This document shows positions 20,848 to 31,735 of a DNA stretch of 64,000 bases, one piece after another (position 1 is the stretch's first letter; the number at the start of each line of letters is the position of its first letter). The position numbers and the translations under genes are program-made. This stretch comes from Chenopodium formosanum. Lineage: Eukaryota; Streptophyta; Magnoliopsida; Caryophyllales; Amaranthaceae. The notes beneath the pieces are model-generated. The model did no database searches, had not been told where the DNA came from, and saw only the letters and a program-made list of their open reading frames with translations. The stretch spans positions 32,859,001 to 32,923,000 of the forward strand of contig CM044877.1 of the NCBI GenBank assembly GCA_024500155.1, read 5' to 3'.

Positions 20848-23800
20848 TGTAGACACCCATTTGTGTCTCCCCAAAACCAAACCCGGTGATGAGTACCTTT
20901 CACGTCGAATCATAATAGAATGAAGTGAAAGTGTGGAAAGTTTAGTGTTGCGGATAGTTTTAATCTCTTTTCTTTTCTCTTTGTTTTTGAAAACCTATTT
21001 TAAGAAAATAGTCAATCCAGTTTGGTTGGTCCATAATATGGGTCCAATAGTAGTGTAGTTGGATGAGGCTTGAAAAGAGATTTCCAACGATATATTATAA
21101 GCCCAATTCCGATGAATATTGAGGAAGTTATGGCCAAATTACTAAATTGGGCCCGGTTTGAGTCTTATATGCGGCCCAATGATCTAAGGGAGGGTCTAAT
21201 ATGGATTTATCATTCCTTATGCAATTAAGAATGGTTTTAGTCTTCTAGATTCTTCAAGAAGGTTCTTTTCATTCCTAATTCAATTAGCATTGATAAATTG
21301 ACTTTTGTTGACTTTCTGGAATTTTAATTAGAATAAAAAGAGTGTTTTTGAGGAAAATACGATTTTATCCTCATGTACGGTTAAATTTTATCTGATTTTA
21401 GAAAACGGGTAAAATAATTGGTTAGCGCCTGGCGTTAACTCTGTTTTTTCACGCCAGAACTGTGGTTCGTTTTTCTATCTTTTTGGCTAATTTTCTCTAT
21501 AAATAGCCTCCTAAAAACTCCGTTTTGAGCATCTACAATCATCAACTATCATCAATCCTTTCTAATTTTCTAGTTTTCTTATTCACTCTGGTTTTAAGAA
21601 TTCTCTTTTCTCTCTAGTTTTATATACAAAATTCCGCATTCAAAAGACCAAGAAACACCTAGCATAATTCGAAATTGTCTTCGCCCTAGACATGAAAGGT
21701 TTTAATTTATGAGGGTTTGGCCCCAAATCTCTCTTTCAATTATTTAATTTAATTGTTTTTATTATTTTCCTTGAAGTTACTAACGCGTGTATTTTGTTAG
21801 AGGTACGAGGCATCCAAGTAAGTGATTTAATGGTTTTATTGATATTATGATATAGAAATCATGTCTAGATTGTTTTTATGATTCCTAGTATCATGTTAGG
21901 GCGTTTTGATCTTCCTAGTATCATGTTTAGGGTAACTTTAATATCAATTATGACAATTGTGATGCTTCCTATTTTCTTTCCTAATAGAATGTTAGTATCA
22001 TGTTAGGGCTATATATTTGATCTTTGATGTTTAGTGACATGCTAGGGTTTGTTATTAATCTTGTTAGTATCATGCCTAGGATCTTGCTATCATTATTATG
22101 CTTTAACATGATTATGATTATTTTTATTATTATTATTATAATTATTATCACTACTACAAAAAATGGAATAGAGAACTGTTGAAATAGGCCTTATAGAACG
22201 CTTTAGAGGCGATCTTCTGCTAAGCGATGTGTAAAGTTTACAGAACGGGTATAGTAGGCGTTCTATATGCAAGGGAAAAGAGAACGGGTACAAGAGGCGT
22301 TCTATATGCAAGACATAACCGTTCTCTTTCCCCTTTTTTATGCTTATAAAAAATAAATAAAAGAGAACAGTTAACACTGATAACAGTTCTCTTTGTTGTA
22401 TTGTTTTTTTAAAAAAAATTATAAATTTTGGTAGATAGCATATATACTAATATACATCAGTAATCCGGAATCAATAAATCAAATTGAATTGATGTTGTAA
22501 AAGTTGAAATCAAATGCCAAATTAAAACAAATTTTATTATTATAATCAATTAATTACATCTCATGCCTAAAAAAAAAAAAATTTACATCTCAAGTACTAG
22601 TATTGTTCCCCCTAAAAAAAATTAATAACCATCAATGTACTAGTATTGATTCCCCTAAAAAAAATAAACAAATCAATTTTAGGCGTCATTGAAGGAAAAA
22701 AATAAACTTTATTATCATATTCAATGTACTGATGCAGGTTGCGCTTTCACCAGCCTCAACAACCGCAGCCCGTTCCACCAACCTCAACCACCGCAGCGCC
22801 TCCACCAACCTCAACCGCTGAAGCGTCTCCACCAATAGTGCACGCAAATAGTGAAGCCGCACCAAACACCCAAAATCATAGATGAAAAATCAGAATTTAC
22901 CAAATCATAACATTAAAATCAATTGATAAAAAATTAACAATTGAGAATTAAACAACTTGCGACCATAAACAAAGCACAAACAGAGATTCAATGGTTCGAT
23001 CTTTTACACTAGACTTTCGCGCAGCGATTGTATCGAAGTTGGGGTTGGAAAACAAGGTTCGTTGTTCTTCATAACATTAGCGGCGATGCGACGATATGGA
23101 TTGGACACTTGTAAATAAAGGAAGACGACGACAGAGATGAGGTTAATCGGATGTCGGCTTGGAAATTTTTAGGCGCCATTGAAGGATGAAGGTAGAAGAG
23201 AAAGGAGTTAGAGGTTCTTTGTTTTTTTTTTTTTTTTTTTTTGTAAAGAAAGAGTTAAAAGTTTCAGAGGAGGAAAGAAGTGAAAGAAGAGGGGAACTTA
23301 TGGATGAAGAATGATAGGTTGACGGCTATAAGAAGAAAGAGGAATTGGGGTTAGAATTTTGGGCTTTTCATATGTTAGATTATTCTTTTTTTATTTTTAA
23401 AAAATTAATATTAAGCATATAGAACGGTAAACTAAGAGGAGCGATCTATATTGTAATTGTAAAATATTTGGATATATCAAACAGAACGGTTAACTAAGAA
23501 ATGCGTTCTATAAAATAAATTCACAATTTAATAAATATAATAAATAAATCAAATAGAACAGTTAACTTAGATAGACGTTCTATATTCTTCTGGAGAACGC
23601 CTACCTTTGGTAACCGTTCTATATTTTGCGATCTCTAATCTAGTTTTTGGTGTAGTGTATTATGATTTTTATTATAATTATGATGATTATTATGTTGCTT
23701 GATTATTTATTGTTATTGCTTGATCACACCTTTTATGAATGTTTAAAGGGAATTGGTACTTGTAATCACGCTTAATAAGATATTTAATAATCTTGTTTAG

Positions 23801-24218
23801 GGTAATATGATTATAATTCAAGTGATCGCCAATAATAGATTTATTTATACATTAATATTCAACCAACATAGACAAAACAGGTTTAGGGTTAATCCTATTG
23901 ATTGCATGTTAGTTAAAAAACGCACATAAATACGATCAGAATAAAGTAGAGGCCTATTATTAGGGCAGATTCAATCTCTTTTAGGTTGGATTTGTACCTT
24001 CATCCCCGAACTACCATTCATGGTTCCAGACCTATTGGAGTTGATGATCTCCTGGATCGTTAAGGGGTGTAACCTTCAACCTGTGAACGGTTTACAAGTT
24101 CCTAAAACTTGTTGGCAACTCTTTTGCTCTATCTTCTTTCCCTTTGTACGCCATCGTACTTTAGTGTATGATCACAGTGGGGTTCAAGCTAGGGGTAATG
24201 CTTGAAATATTCCATAAA
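20848..24218 (+). mobile_element. Solo LTR (about 1.86 kb without insert) inside the TRIM
   Basis: It begins TGTAGACACCCATTTGTG and is a clear copy of the solo LTR at 39926-41799, with which it aligns to the end (ATTCCATAAA versus ATTCCTTACA). The putative target duplication is GTGTG (20843-20847) / GTGGG (24219-24223), with one mismatch. A promoter-like CTCTATAAATAGCC lies near 21493, preceded by GCGCCTGGCGTTAAC and CACGCCAG. A CACTA element interrupts it at 22149-23657. Confidence 0.82.
22149..23657. mobile_element. CACTA family C, non-autonomous, complete
   Basis: The ends are CACTACTACAAAAAATGG and TTTTTGGTGTAGTG, flanked by the 3-bp target duplication TAT (22146-22148, 23658-23660). Subterminal regions carry many TAGAACG/CGTTCTAT words in both orientations. 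The interior has a CCACCAACCTCAACC-rich stretch (22745-22830) and a T run (23221-23242). There is no transposase. The paralogous solo LTR near 41250 has no insertion at this point, which confirms the boundaries. Confidence 0.88.
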
Positions 24219-24413
24219 GTGGGTCTGTGTTGCATCCACATTTCAAGCCCAAAGGGCCTTTCATGTGAGAGGGAATGATAGAGTATAAAACAAATTCCCG
24301 AGCCTCAACCATCAGCTTAAGCTGTTGGTTGAGTTGGTCCTCGAACTGATAGAGTATAAAACATATTCCTGAGCCTCAACCATCAGCTTAGGAATATGTT
24401 TTATACTCTATCA

Positions 24414-26506
24414 CCAACATATATACTTACATGAATCCTATAGTTATTTAGGTGTATTATAAATATGCTCATATGTATTCATGCAAAGTTGAGGCTGACG
24501 AAGTGTCGTGGTTGTGCTTAATAGCTTCATCATTCACAATGAAGCAAAGTCAGTCCTCCTGGTCAAGGCTTGGTTTCATTTCGTCTAGTCAGTTCTAGAC
24601 ATATCTTGAGTGTTCAGCAAATTAGTTTTATCTATTTATTCATTGAAATGTATTTAGAGTTATTTCTGAGATCTTGTATAGGGAAAAAGGGTTTTGAGTG
24701 TTTTATCTATTGGGGTGTGAGAGTTCGTGAGGATTCTTATTATCATAATTGTATGAGTGCAAAGTGTGAGCTTCTAGTGTGAATCCGAGTGAGCTTCTAG
24801 TGAGAGGCCGAGTGAGTAGTACTCTTGAGTACAGTGTAGAATCTAAGTTCGGGGCTTAGGTTGGGAAGGATAGGGTCCAATCGTGTAGCAATTAGAAATG
24901 TCTGTTTGTAATAGGTTGTAACTAGGAGTGTTTGACCTATTATAGTGGATTAATTTGGGTTGAAATTCCTTGGAGGGTCGAGATTTTACTTCTAATCATG
25001 CCCTAGATGGTTTCCTTGTAAAATCCACTTTACATTGTCTACATTCCTAACAACAATCAGTTTTATATTCCGCGAAAATTAGACACTAGAAACTTATTAC
25101 AATTCAACCACTCTTGTAGTATATCATCCAAATAATATCAAAGTATATGGGTGGCGGTGTGGCACAATGTCAGATAGACAGGTCTGAAAACCCAAGCCAA
25201 AAAAAAGCAAAAAAACGAAGAAACAAAACAACAACATCGTCGGCTACATGGTTGAATTAACGCCGATATAAAAGACCCTAAAGTCCTTGTATACTTGTAT
25301 ATTTGTTGTATAACAAAGTGAATGATACGAGTACCTTAATATTAAGAAATAGGTCCCCCACAATAATAAGAAGTCCAACTGCGTGAACACACCATAAAAT
25401 GTCGAAACGACGGACCGCGTTGCGAAGCATATTCCCCAACCAGCTTGCATTTTGCAATTCCGTTAATTTCATTTCATTTCGAAAATATAAATTATATAAT
25501 TATTTTAAACTAAAAAAACAAAAAATAGTTAATGCTTTTATTTTCGAGGGTTGGCATTGCAATCAGTATGGTATACCCTCTCATTTATTGCACCCCTTCC
25601 AACTTCTACCTGTTTCTCATTTATTATTTCTTAGCTTGCTTTTTTCTTCCTCATCTTGCTTTTTTCTTCTTCCTCATCCAATTTTAACTAATTGCTCTGT
25701 ATTATGGTCTATTTTACTCTAACTATAATATTAATTGTGATTAAGCTCACTCTATCGTGTATTTACACTTGATTGATAAGTAACAACCTTTCTACCAAGA
25801 GTCTAGTGGTATCGTGACTTGAGAGTTTATTACGAGTTGAATAGTAGATTTCGAAAAATTAATCCAATAGTTGATTTTTATTTTTAGTGGAAGCAAAATT
25901 GTTCAAATTTGACTCTACCTAATTAACTTAGCTCGCTCATGATCAAATACGAGCGACAACTCAATTTTAAGCATGTACCCTTGTCTTAAAATATGAACGC
26001 ATATACGACTATACGTGATTTGACTCAAATTAAAGTGAAAAAGATATAACTTATATACAAAATGAACCGACTCAAATCGAATCGAGAAACTTATGAAATC
26101 ACTTACTCCCTCGGTCTCAAAGAAGCGTCTATAAATGCATATTTCTTCATTTTTATAAGAGTAAAAATTATAAAAAATGAGCTTAAATTAAGATCAATAT
26201 AATCCTAATAGCTTATTAATTATCTTAGGTGTAGCCTTAGCCTTATTTTCTCTAAGCATGCAAATAAAATGGACTAACATCTAAGTTAAAAATAAATACC
26301 TTATTGTTGTTGTCTAATAATATCTCCCCAACCTCCAAGAGTCCTAGTCAAATTCACGAATTTCTCCCCTCTCTCCATACAATTCTCATTTCATCACTTC
26401 AATTCCTTACACTTCTCTCTCCTCTCTTAATAAATACACAAATTACTTCTTACAATAAAACTCCTCTCTTCCTCCCAAAACTAACTTACCATAAAAACAA
26501 ACAAAA
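24414..26506. other. Intergenic region upstream of ABCG11
   Basis: From about 24470 to 25055 the sequence resembles a decayed copia LTR (AGGTTGTAACTAGGAGTG, GGGTCGAGATTTTACTTC, then CTAACAACA near 25047). 25060-26100 is AT-rich with no coding signal. At 26105-26125 CTCCCTCGGTCTCAAAGAA is a Stowaway-type terminal repeat. The 200 bp before the ABCG11 start codon are CT-rich and purine-poor, as plant 5' UTRs often are. AAATAAATACC (26288-26298) is a weak TATA candidate. Confidence 0.45.
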
Positions 26507-27013
26507 ATGGAGATAGAATCAAACAAACCACAACATGATAACAACAACAACAATCATGGGATATCTTCGACGACAACGGTGTCGATACCGGGGTTAAGTC
26601 CCTTAAGTGAGACACTATGGCGAGATCATGTTATGACAAAAGCCGACTACATCGGCGACGTATCGGCGAGGCTAACATGGAAAGATCTAACAGTAATGGT
26701 AACATTAAGTAGCGGTGATACTCAAACTGTTTTAGAAAGCTTAACAGGTTACGCTGAGCCTGGTACTTTTACTGCTCTTATGGGTCCTTCTGGTTCTGGT
26801 AAATCTACTCTTCTTGACGCTCTTTCCAGCCGTCTTGCTGCTAATGCTTTCCTCTCTGGTACTATCTTGCTTAATGGTCGCAAAACTAAGCTCTCTTTCG
26901 GTACTGCGGTAAGCTACATATCTATCTATCATCGTCTTTTTATACTCCCTCCGTTTTTTAAAGTTAAGCCACAAAATCACCGTCTAAATATGAAGAACTT
27001 TTAAGACAAAGGG

Positions 27014-27056
<43 letters not shown>

Positions 27057-30000
27057 TTTTTTAAATAGGTAGTGTTATTTAAATGATGGTTTTATTAACA
27101 AAAACAAAATTGAAACTTGGTTTGATTTATTTTTGTCGTATGTGACAACAAGAATGAACCTTGCTCTAATATAATTATGTTGTTATAAAACAAAATTGAA
27201 CCTCGTTTAGGATATTTTTGTGTTTTAGTAGATCTGATATACTCTAAATAGTAATTTTTTTACACAAAGTATTTTAATTTGTTACGAAAAATGAAAAATT
27301 AATAAGTCTTATTCTATACCTATATCAATTTATTTTTTATAGAATTTTTTGTTTTTAAATGAGAAAGCATGGTTAATGGTCATATATTATTTCAGAATTA
27401 TTTTATTTATTTTTATTATTTATTTATTTATTTATTTATTTTGTGGTAATAATCGTCAATTGATCAATATAGATTGTTGTTAAAATTCGGTTATTAAATA
27501 AAACTAGTTAGGTAGAAAGTGGTAAGAGGAATTAATGAAATTAATTAGCTTACTTTACCCATGTTGTTGGTAGACTGTACTTTAAATTAAATAAATTTAC
27601 TAATGTTGTTTCTAGATTTCATCTTTTAGCTTGCCAATTTTGGGTTGATGTAATTTTTAATAACGGATTAATATTGACTTATAATATAATCTGTTATTGC
27701 AATGTTACAAGTTGTAAAAATATTATAATATGAATATATGATACAATGTTGTGTATGTATGAATGCAGGCTTATGTAACACAAGATGATAACTTGATTGG
27801 GACATTGACAGTGAGAGAAACAATAGCATATTCAGCTCGGCTTCGATTACCGGATAAAATGCCCTGGTCGGAGAAGCAAGCTTTGATCGAAAGCACCATC
27901 ATCGAAATGGGCCTTCAAGATTGTGCTGATACTGTGGTTGGAAACTGGCATTTGAGGGGGATTAGTGGTGGGGAGAAGCGGAGGGTTAGTATAGCTGTCG
28001 AAATCCTTATGAGACCGCGATTACTCTTCCTTGACGAGCCTACTAGTGGTCTAGACAGGTTATTTTAATTAACATCGAAACCAATTTTACTTGCATTGTT
28101 ATGTTTAAGTCATTCGTCGATCAAAGATATTGTAAACTAACATAGGTTCACTTGTTGTTGCCTGCACAGTGCGTCTGCGTTCTTTGTGACAGAAACCTTA
28201 CGTGGACTATCCAGAGACGGAAGAACTGTTATTGCCTCGATTCATCAACCTAGTAGTGAGGTGTTCGAGTTGTTCGATCGTTTGTACTTGCTTTCTGGTG
28301 GAAAGACTGTTTATTTCGGGCAAGCTTCAGAGGCATATGAGGTAATTTGTCTCAAATCTTTAAACTGTTTGTTTCTTTGGTTGTCAAAATCATTAACTGT
28401 TTTATTGAGCTAATTTGTCAAATATTATTAATTCAATGATGAAATAATATTGTAGTTCTTTGCTCAAGCTGGTTTTCCTTGCCCTGCTTTGAGGAATCCA
28501 TCTGATCACTTCCTTAGGTGTATCAACTCTGATTTTGACAAAGTCAAGGCTACTCTTAAAGGATCAATGAAACTACGGGTAAATATCAACTAATTTCGCA
28601 AACATTTTTAACAATTTTATGAGATAGTAATGAATGTAACTTTCAAATCGCTAAAATAAATAGTTTGAAGCAAGTGATGACCCATTAGAGAAGATCACAA
28701 CAGCGGAAGCTACTCGAACTCTGATAAGCTATTATGCCACCTCTCAACAGTCTTATTCAGCACTACAGAGGGTAGAAGAAATATCTAAAGTGGTAAGTTT
28801 TTTTTGTCTATTTCCCTTCACCATAACTTTTTTTCTTCCTGTCCTGTTTGTTCAATGCTCAAATTATTTGCTGTAAACTTTGACAGAAAGGAACGGTTAT
28901 AGACTCGGGAGGAAGTCAGGCCAGCTTCTTGATGCAGACATTCACCTTAACTAAACGTTCGTTCACAAACATGTCAAGAGACTTTGGTTACTACTGGCTC
29001 AGGCTGGTAATTTACGTCGTGGTTACTGTCTGTATTGGATCAATCTTTTTCAATGTTGGAACTAGTTTCAACGCCATACTGGTAATTAACTTACTAATGA
29101 TTTTCGAATTCATCTCATTATTTCACTAAGGTACATTTTGATCATAACTGTCCTCCTTTGCTGTTACAGGCGAGAGGCTCTTGTGCATCATTTGTTTTTG
29201 GCTTTGTCACATTTATGTCTATTGGTGGATTTCCGTCCTTTGTTGAAGATATGAAGGTAAAATTCTCGTACAATATTGTGTCCATTGTACTTCTCTAAAT
29301 TAATTTTGAACTTGTTTTCATAATTTTCGAAAGCATCTTAGGCCACACAAATAAGAGGAATAAAAAACAAGTACAACATAAGAGTAATAAATGGTGTTAC
29401 TTTCAGGTATTCCAAAGAGAAAGGTTGAATGGACACTATGGAGTAACGGCGTTTGTGGTCAGCAACACAATATCTGCAATGCCATTCCTAATGATGATTA
29501 CCTTTCTTTCGGGCACTGTCTGTTACTTCATGGTTCGTCTCCACCCTGGCTTCGAGCACTACATCTTCTTTGTACTCTGTCTTTATGCAAGTGTCACCGT
29601 TGTTGAGAGTCTAATGATGGCTATCGCGAGCATTGTTCCCAATTTTCTCATGGGTATTATCACTGGAGCTGGCATACAGGTAAAAAAATTTTAGATTTTC
29701 GTGTAAATAATAGCAATGTAGACATATGTTTCAGCAATGAATTTCTTCATGTACTTTGCCCTTATTTTCAGGGAATTTTCATGCTTGTTTCGGGTTTCTT
29801 CCGGCTTCCTAACGACATACCAAAGCCAGTATGGCGTTATCCTATGTCTTACATCAGTTTCCATTTCTGGGCTCTCCAGGTACTTACCCCCTATACTAGC
29901 TGCTTCTACTTTAAGAAAGGAAATGAAACTTCTTCGTACAACTTACTATAAATGAACAATTAGTTCATTTATCTTACTCCCCTGTTAACATTACTCGAAT

Positions 30001-30462
30001 ATGTAATGGTAAACATGTAAAATCATATTATATGGTAAATATGTAATGTTATGAAAATGGTGCTAATTGTTATTGTATATACAGGGACAATACCAAAATG
30101 ATCTGAAGGGGGTGGTATTCGACAACCGGACACCGGATCTTCCAAAGATTTCTGGGGAGTACGTTCTCGAATACGTATTTCAGATTGATACAACACGTTC
30201 AAAATGGTTGGACCTTAGCGTGATCTTCAGCATGATCATAGTTTATCGAATAATCTTCTTCATCGTGATCAAAATCAACGAGGATGTCACCCCGTGGATC
30301 GGAGGCTACATAGCTAGGAGAAGAATTCAACACAAGAACCGTAACCAGAATTTTACCACGGTTGCACCAGATCGCCTTTCGCAATCCCCTTCTCTTAGAG
30401 CTTATGTCGCTCGTCGTTCTGGTTCTGCGAATGCTACTACTAATATCCTTAGAAGGGTGTGA
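26507..30462 (+). CDS. ABCG11: ABCG11-type half-size ABC transporter (cuticular wax/cutin export)
   Basis: Plasma-membrane half-transporter. In Arabidopsis, ABCG11 dimerises with itself or with partners such as ABCG12 to export wax and cutin precursors from epidermal cells. Ten exons join in frame: 26507-26908, 27769-28058, 28170-28341, 28456-28578, 28664-28792, 28887-29081, 29170-29256, 29407-29679, 29772-29879 and 30085-30462. All introns are GT-AG, giving 718 residues (Arabidopsis about 703). Walker A GPSGSGKST is at 93-101, signature ISGGEKRR at 199-206, Walker B LLFLDE at 219-224 and the switch His at 256. Membrane segments start near residue 410 (WLRLVIYVVVTVCIGSIFF) and the last lies near 640. 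The N-terminus is Asn-rich (DNNNNN). Near-identity to family blocks such as GIFMLVSGFFRLPNDIPKP makes the ABCG11 call strong. No defects are seen. Confidence 0.95.
26942..27056. repeat. Stowaway-like MITE remnant and ATT microsatellite in ABCG11 intron 1
   Basis: CTCCCTCCGTTTTTTAAAG (from 26945) and GAACTTTTAAGACAAAGGGA (to about 27014) form a short imperfect inverted pair typical of Stowaway termini. It is directly followed by about 40 bp of ATT triplets. Both lie within the 860-bp first intron, clear of splice sites. Confidence 0.5.
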
Positions 30463-30502
30463 TGACCATAAAATATGCTCAACAATATGAATATTCATAA
30501 AT

Positions 30503-30505
<3 letters not shown>

Positions 30506-30583
<78 letters not shown>

Positions 30584-30594
30584 TATATATATAT
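30506..30594. repeat. AT microsatellite downstream of ABCG11
   Basis: Nearly pure AT dinucleotides start about 45 bp after the ABCG11 stop codon. They probably lie in or just after the 3' UTR. Confidence 0.9.
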
Positions 30595-30718
30595 GCTGAA
30601 GTTGTGAATGATTGATTTAATTATTTATCTGTAGCATTAGTCCTCTTTCCAACTTCAATATTGAGGCAATTTTTTTATAATATGGGAATTTGATTATTGA
30701 ATCTAATTATATTGTGAG

Positions 30719-30901
30719 TGTTATGAAATATATATTTGTGGATGCCCATTATACCTTTGTATCATTTTAGAAATTTCTAGAAACCCTATCACTTGTACAG
30801 TTGTAATATATATATATATATACCTCCATTATATGAATACAAGTAGATTACATAGATTAATTCTTTCTCCATCTCTCATTTTTTCACCCTATTTCACAAC
30901 A
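30719..30901 (+). repeat. 5' LTR of the host copia element
   Basis: 183 bp. Compared with the 3' LTR it lacks about 30 bp around TTTAGGGTTTATTATTC and has a shorter AT run. Confidence 0.82.
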
Positions 30902-31474
30902 CTCTATCAGCACCAGTCTTTATCCAGTTGAGCGCAAAATATGATTATTCACTATAAAACCCGTGAGAGTCCTGCACGCACGTTTGATTATAGTCATATC
31001 TCAAAGATAAACAAAGGTACACCGTACACATATACTCCAATGCTTAGTTATTAAATAATTTTCCGTAGATATAAGTTGGAATGAATGAAAGTTGGAATGT
31101 ATGTGCTATATTTTCAAGACAACTGGTGAGATTTTTGATGCACTATGATTTAATCTGCCAAACTTATATTGATTACTTAACTTAATAGAGTCAATATTAT
31201 TTAACTTGTATTCTTTTCATAAGTATATTATTTTTTGTTAATTGAATGGATTATTATCCACTAAACCCTTGCGTCATAGGATTACTTTTTGTTCATTCAT
31301 GGTTATATAGTATTATTTCTCCATTTACTTCTACAATTCCATAAATTTGATTATATATATTCATGACCATATACCCCGTATCATCATGCATGTATTTGTT
31401 TTTCACTGTACTTACATGTGAATATATATGTGATTACTATCTACTTTGTTTATTTGATGGCATATATATATATA
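30902..31474 (+). other. Host copia internal region, AT-rich
   Basis: Begins with the possible primer site, then degenerate sequence with no readable gag. Nothing else is seen. Confidence 0.5.
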
Positions 31475-31679
31475 TATTAGGAAAGATATGATATATTATT
31501 TGATTACAAGATATATTTTCTTATAGTTTATCTTAGGAAAAGATAATTAGTTTCCTAAGTTAGATAAGTTTTGGTTTCCTTGTTGCTCAAGGAGAGATCT
31601 TGTATAAATATGGAGGTTGGTGGAATATTATGATCAAGAAATACAATTCTAAATTCTTCTAATTCTCTTAATATTATCA
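31475..31679 (+). repeat. 5' LTR of the gag-less copia
   Basis: Begins TATTAGGAAAGATATG, ends TAATATTATCA, with a TATAAATATGG promoter-like word near 31601. Identical to the 3' LTR. Confidence 0.9.
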
Positions 31680-31691
31680 TGGTATCGGAGC
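31680..31691 (+). promoter_or_regulatory. Primer binding site of the gag-less copia
   Basis: TGGTATCGGAGC differs at one base from the usual initiator tRNA-Met site TGGTATCAGAGC and starts directly after the LTR. Confidence 0.85.
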
Positions 31692-31735
31692 TAAGGTTCC
31701 TTCAATGAACAAATCTTGATTTTTTTTTTTTCACC

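Larger units (their letters stand above)
20682..24413 (+). mobile_element. TRIM (Katydid-like) with aberrant right end, split by a solo LTR
   Basis: A miniature LTR element. The 5' LTR is 20682-20753 and the primer site TGGTATCAGAGC is 20754-20765. A short non-coding interior contains GGTTCGAATCTC, and after an inserted solo LTR AAGCCCAAAGGGCC. The 3' LTR is 24276-24346. A second partial LTR copy (from 24347) then turns into an inverted copy of the LTR start, GGAATATGTTTTATACTC, ending at 24413. CCAAC flanks both outer ends (20677-20681, 24414-24418), so this odd structure is what was integrated. The Katydid-like label is from general resemblance. Confidence 0.75.

Noticed and set aside
22096..22377. 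Minus-strand frame with repeated HIERLLYPF
   Set aside because: Produced by subterminal TAGAACG/CGTTCTAT repeats of CACTA family C.
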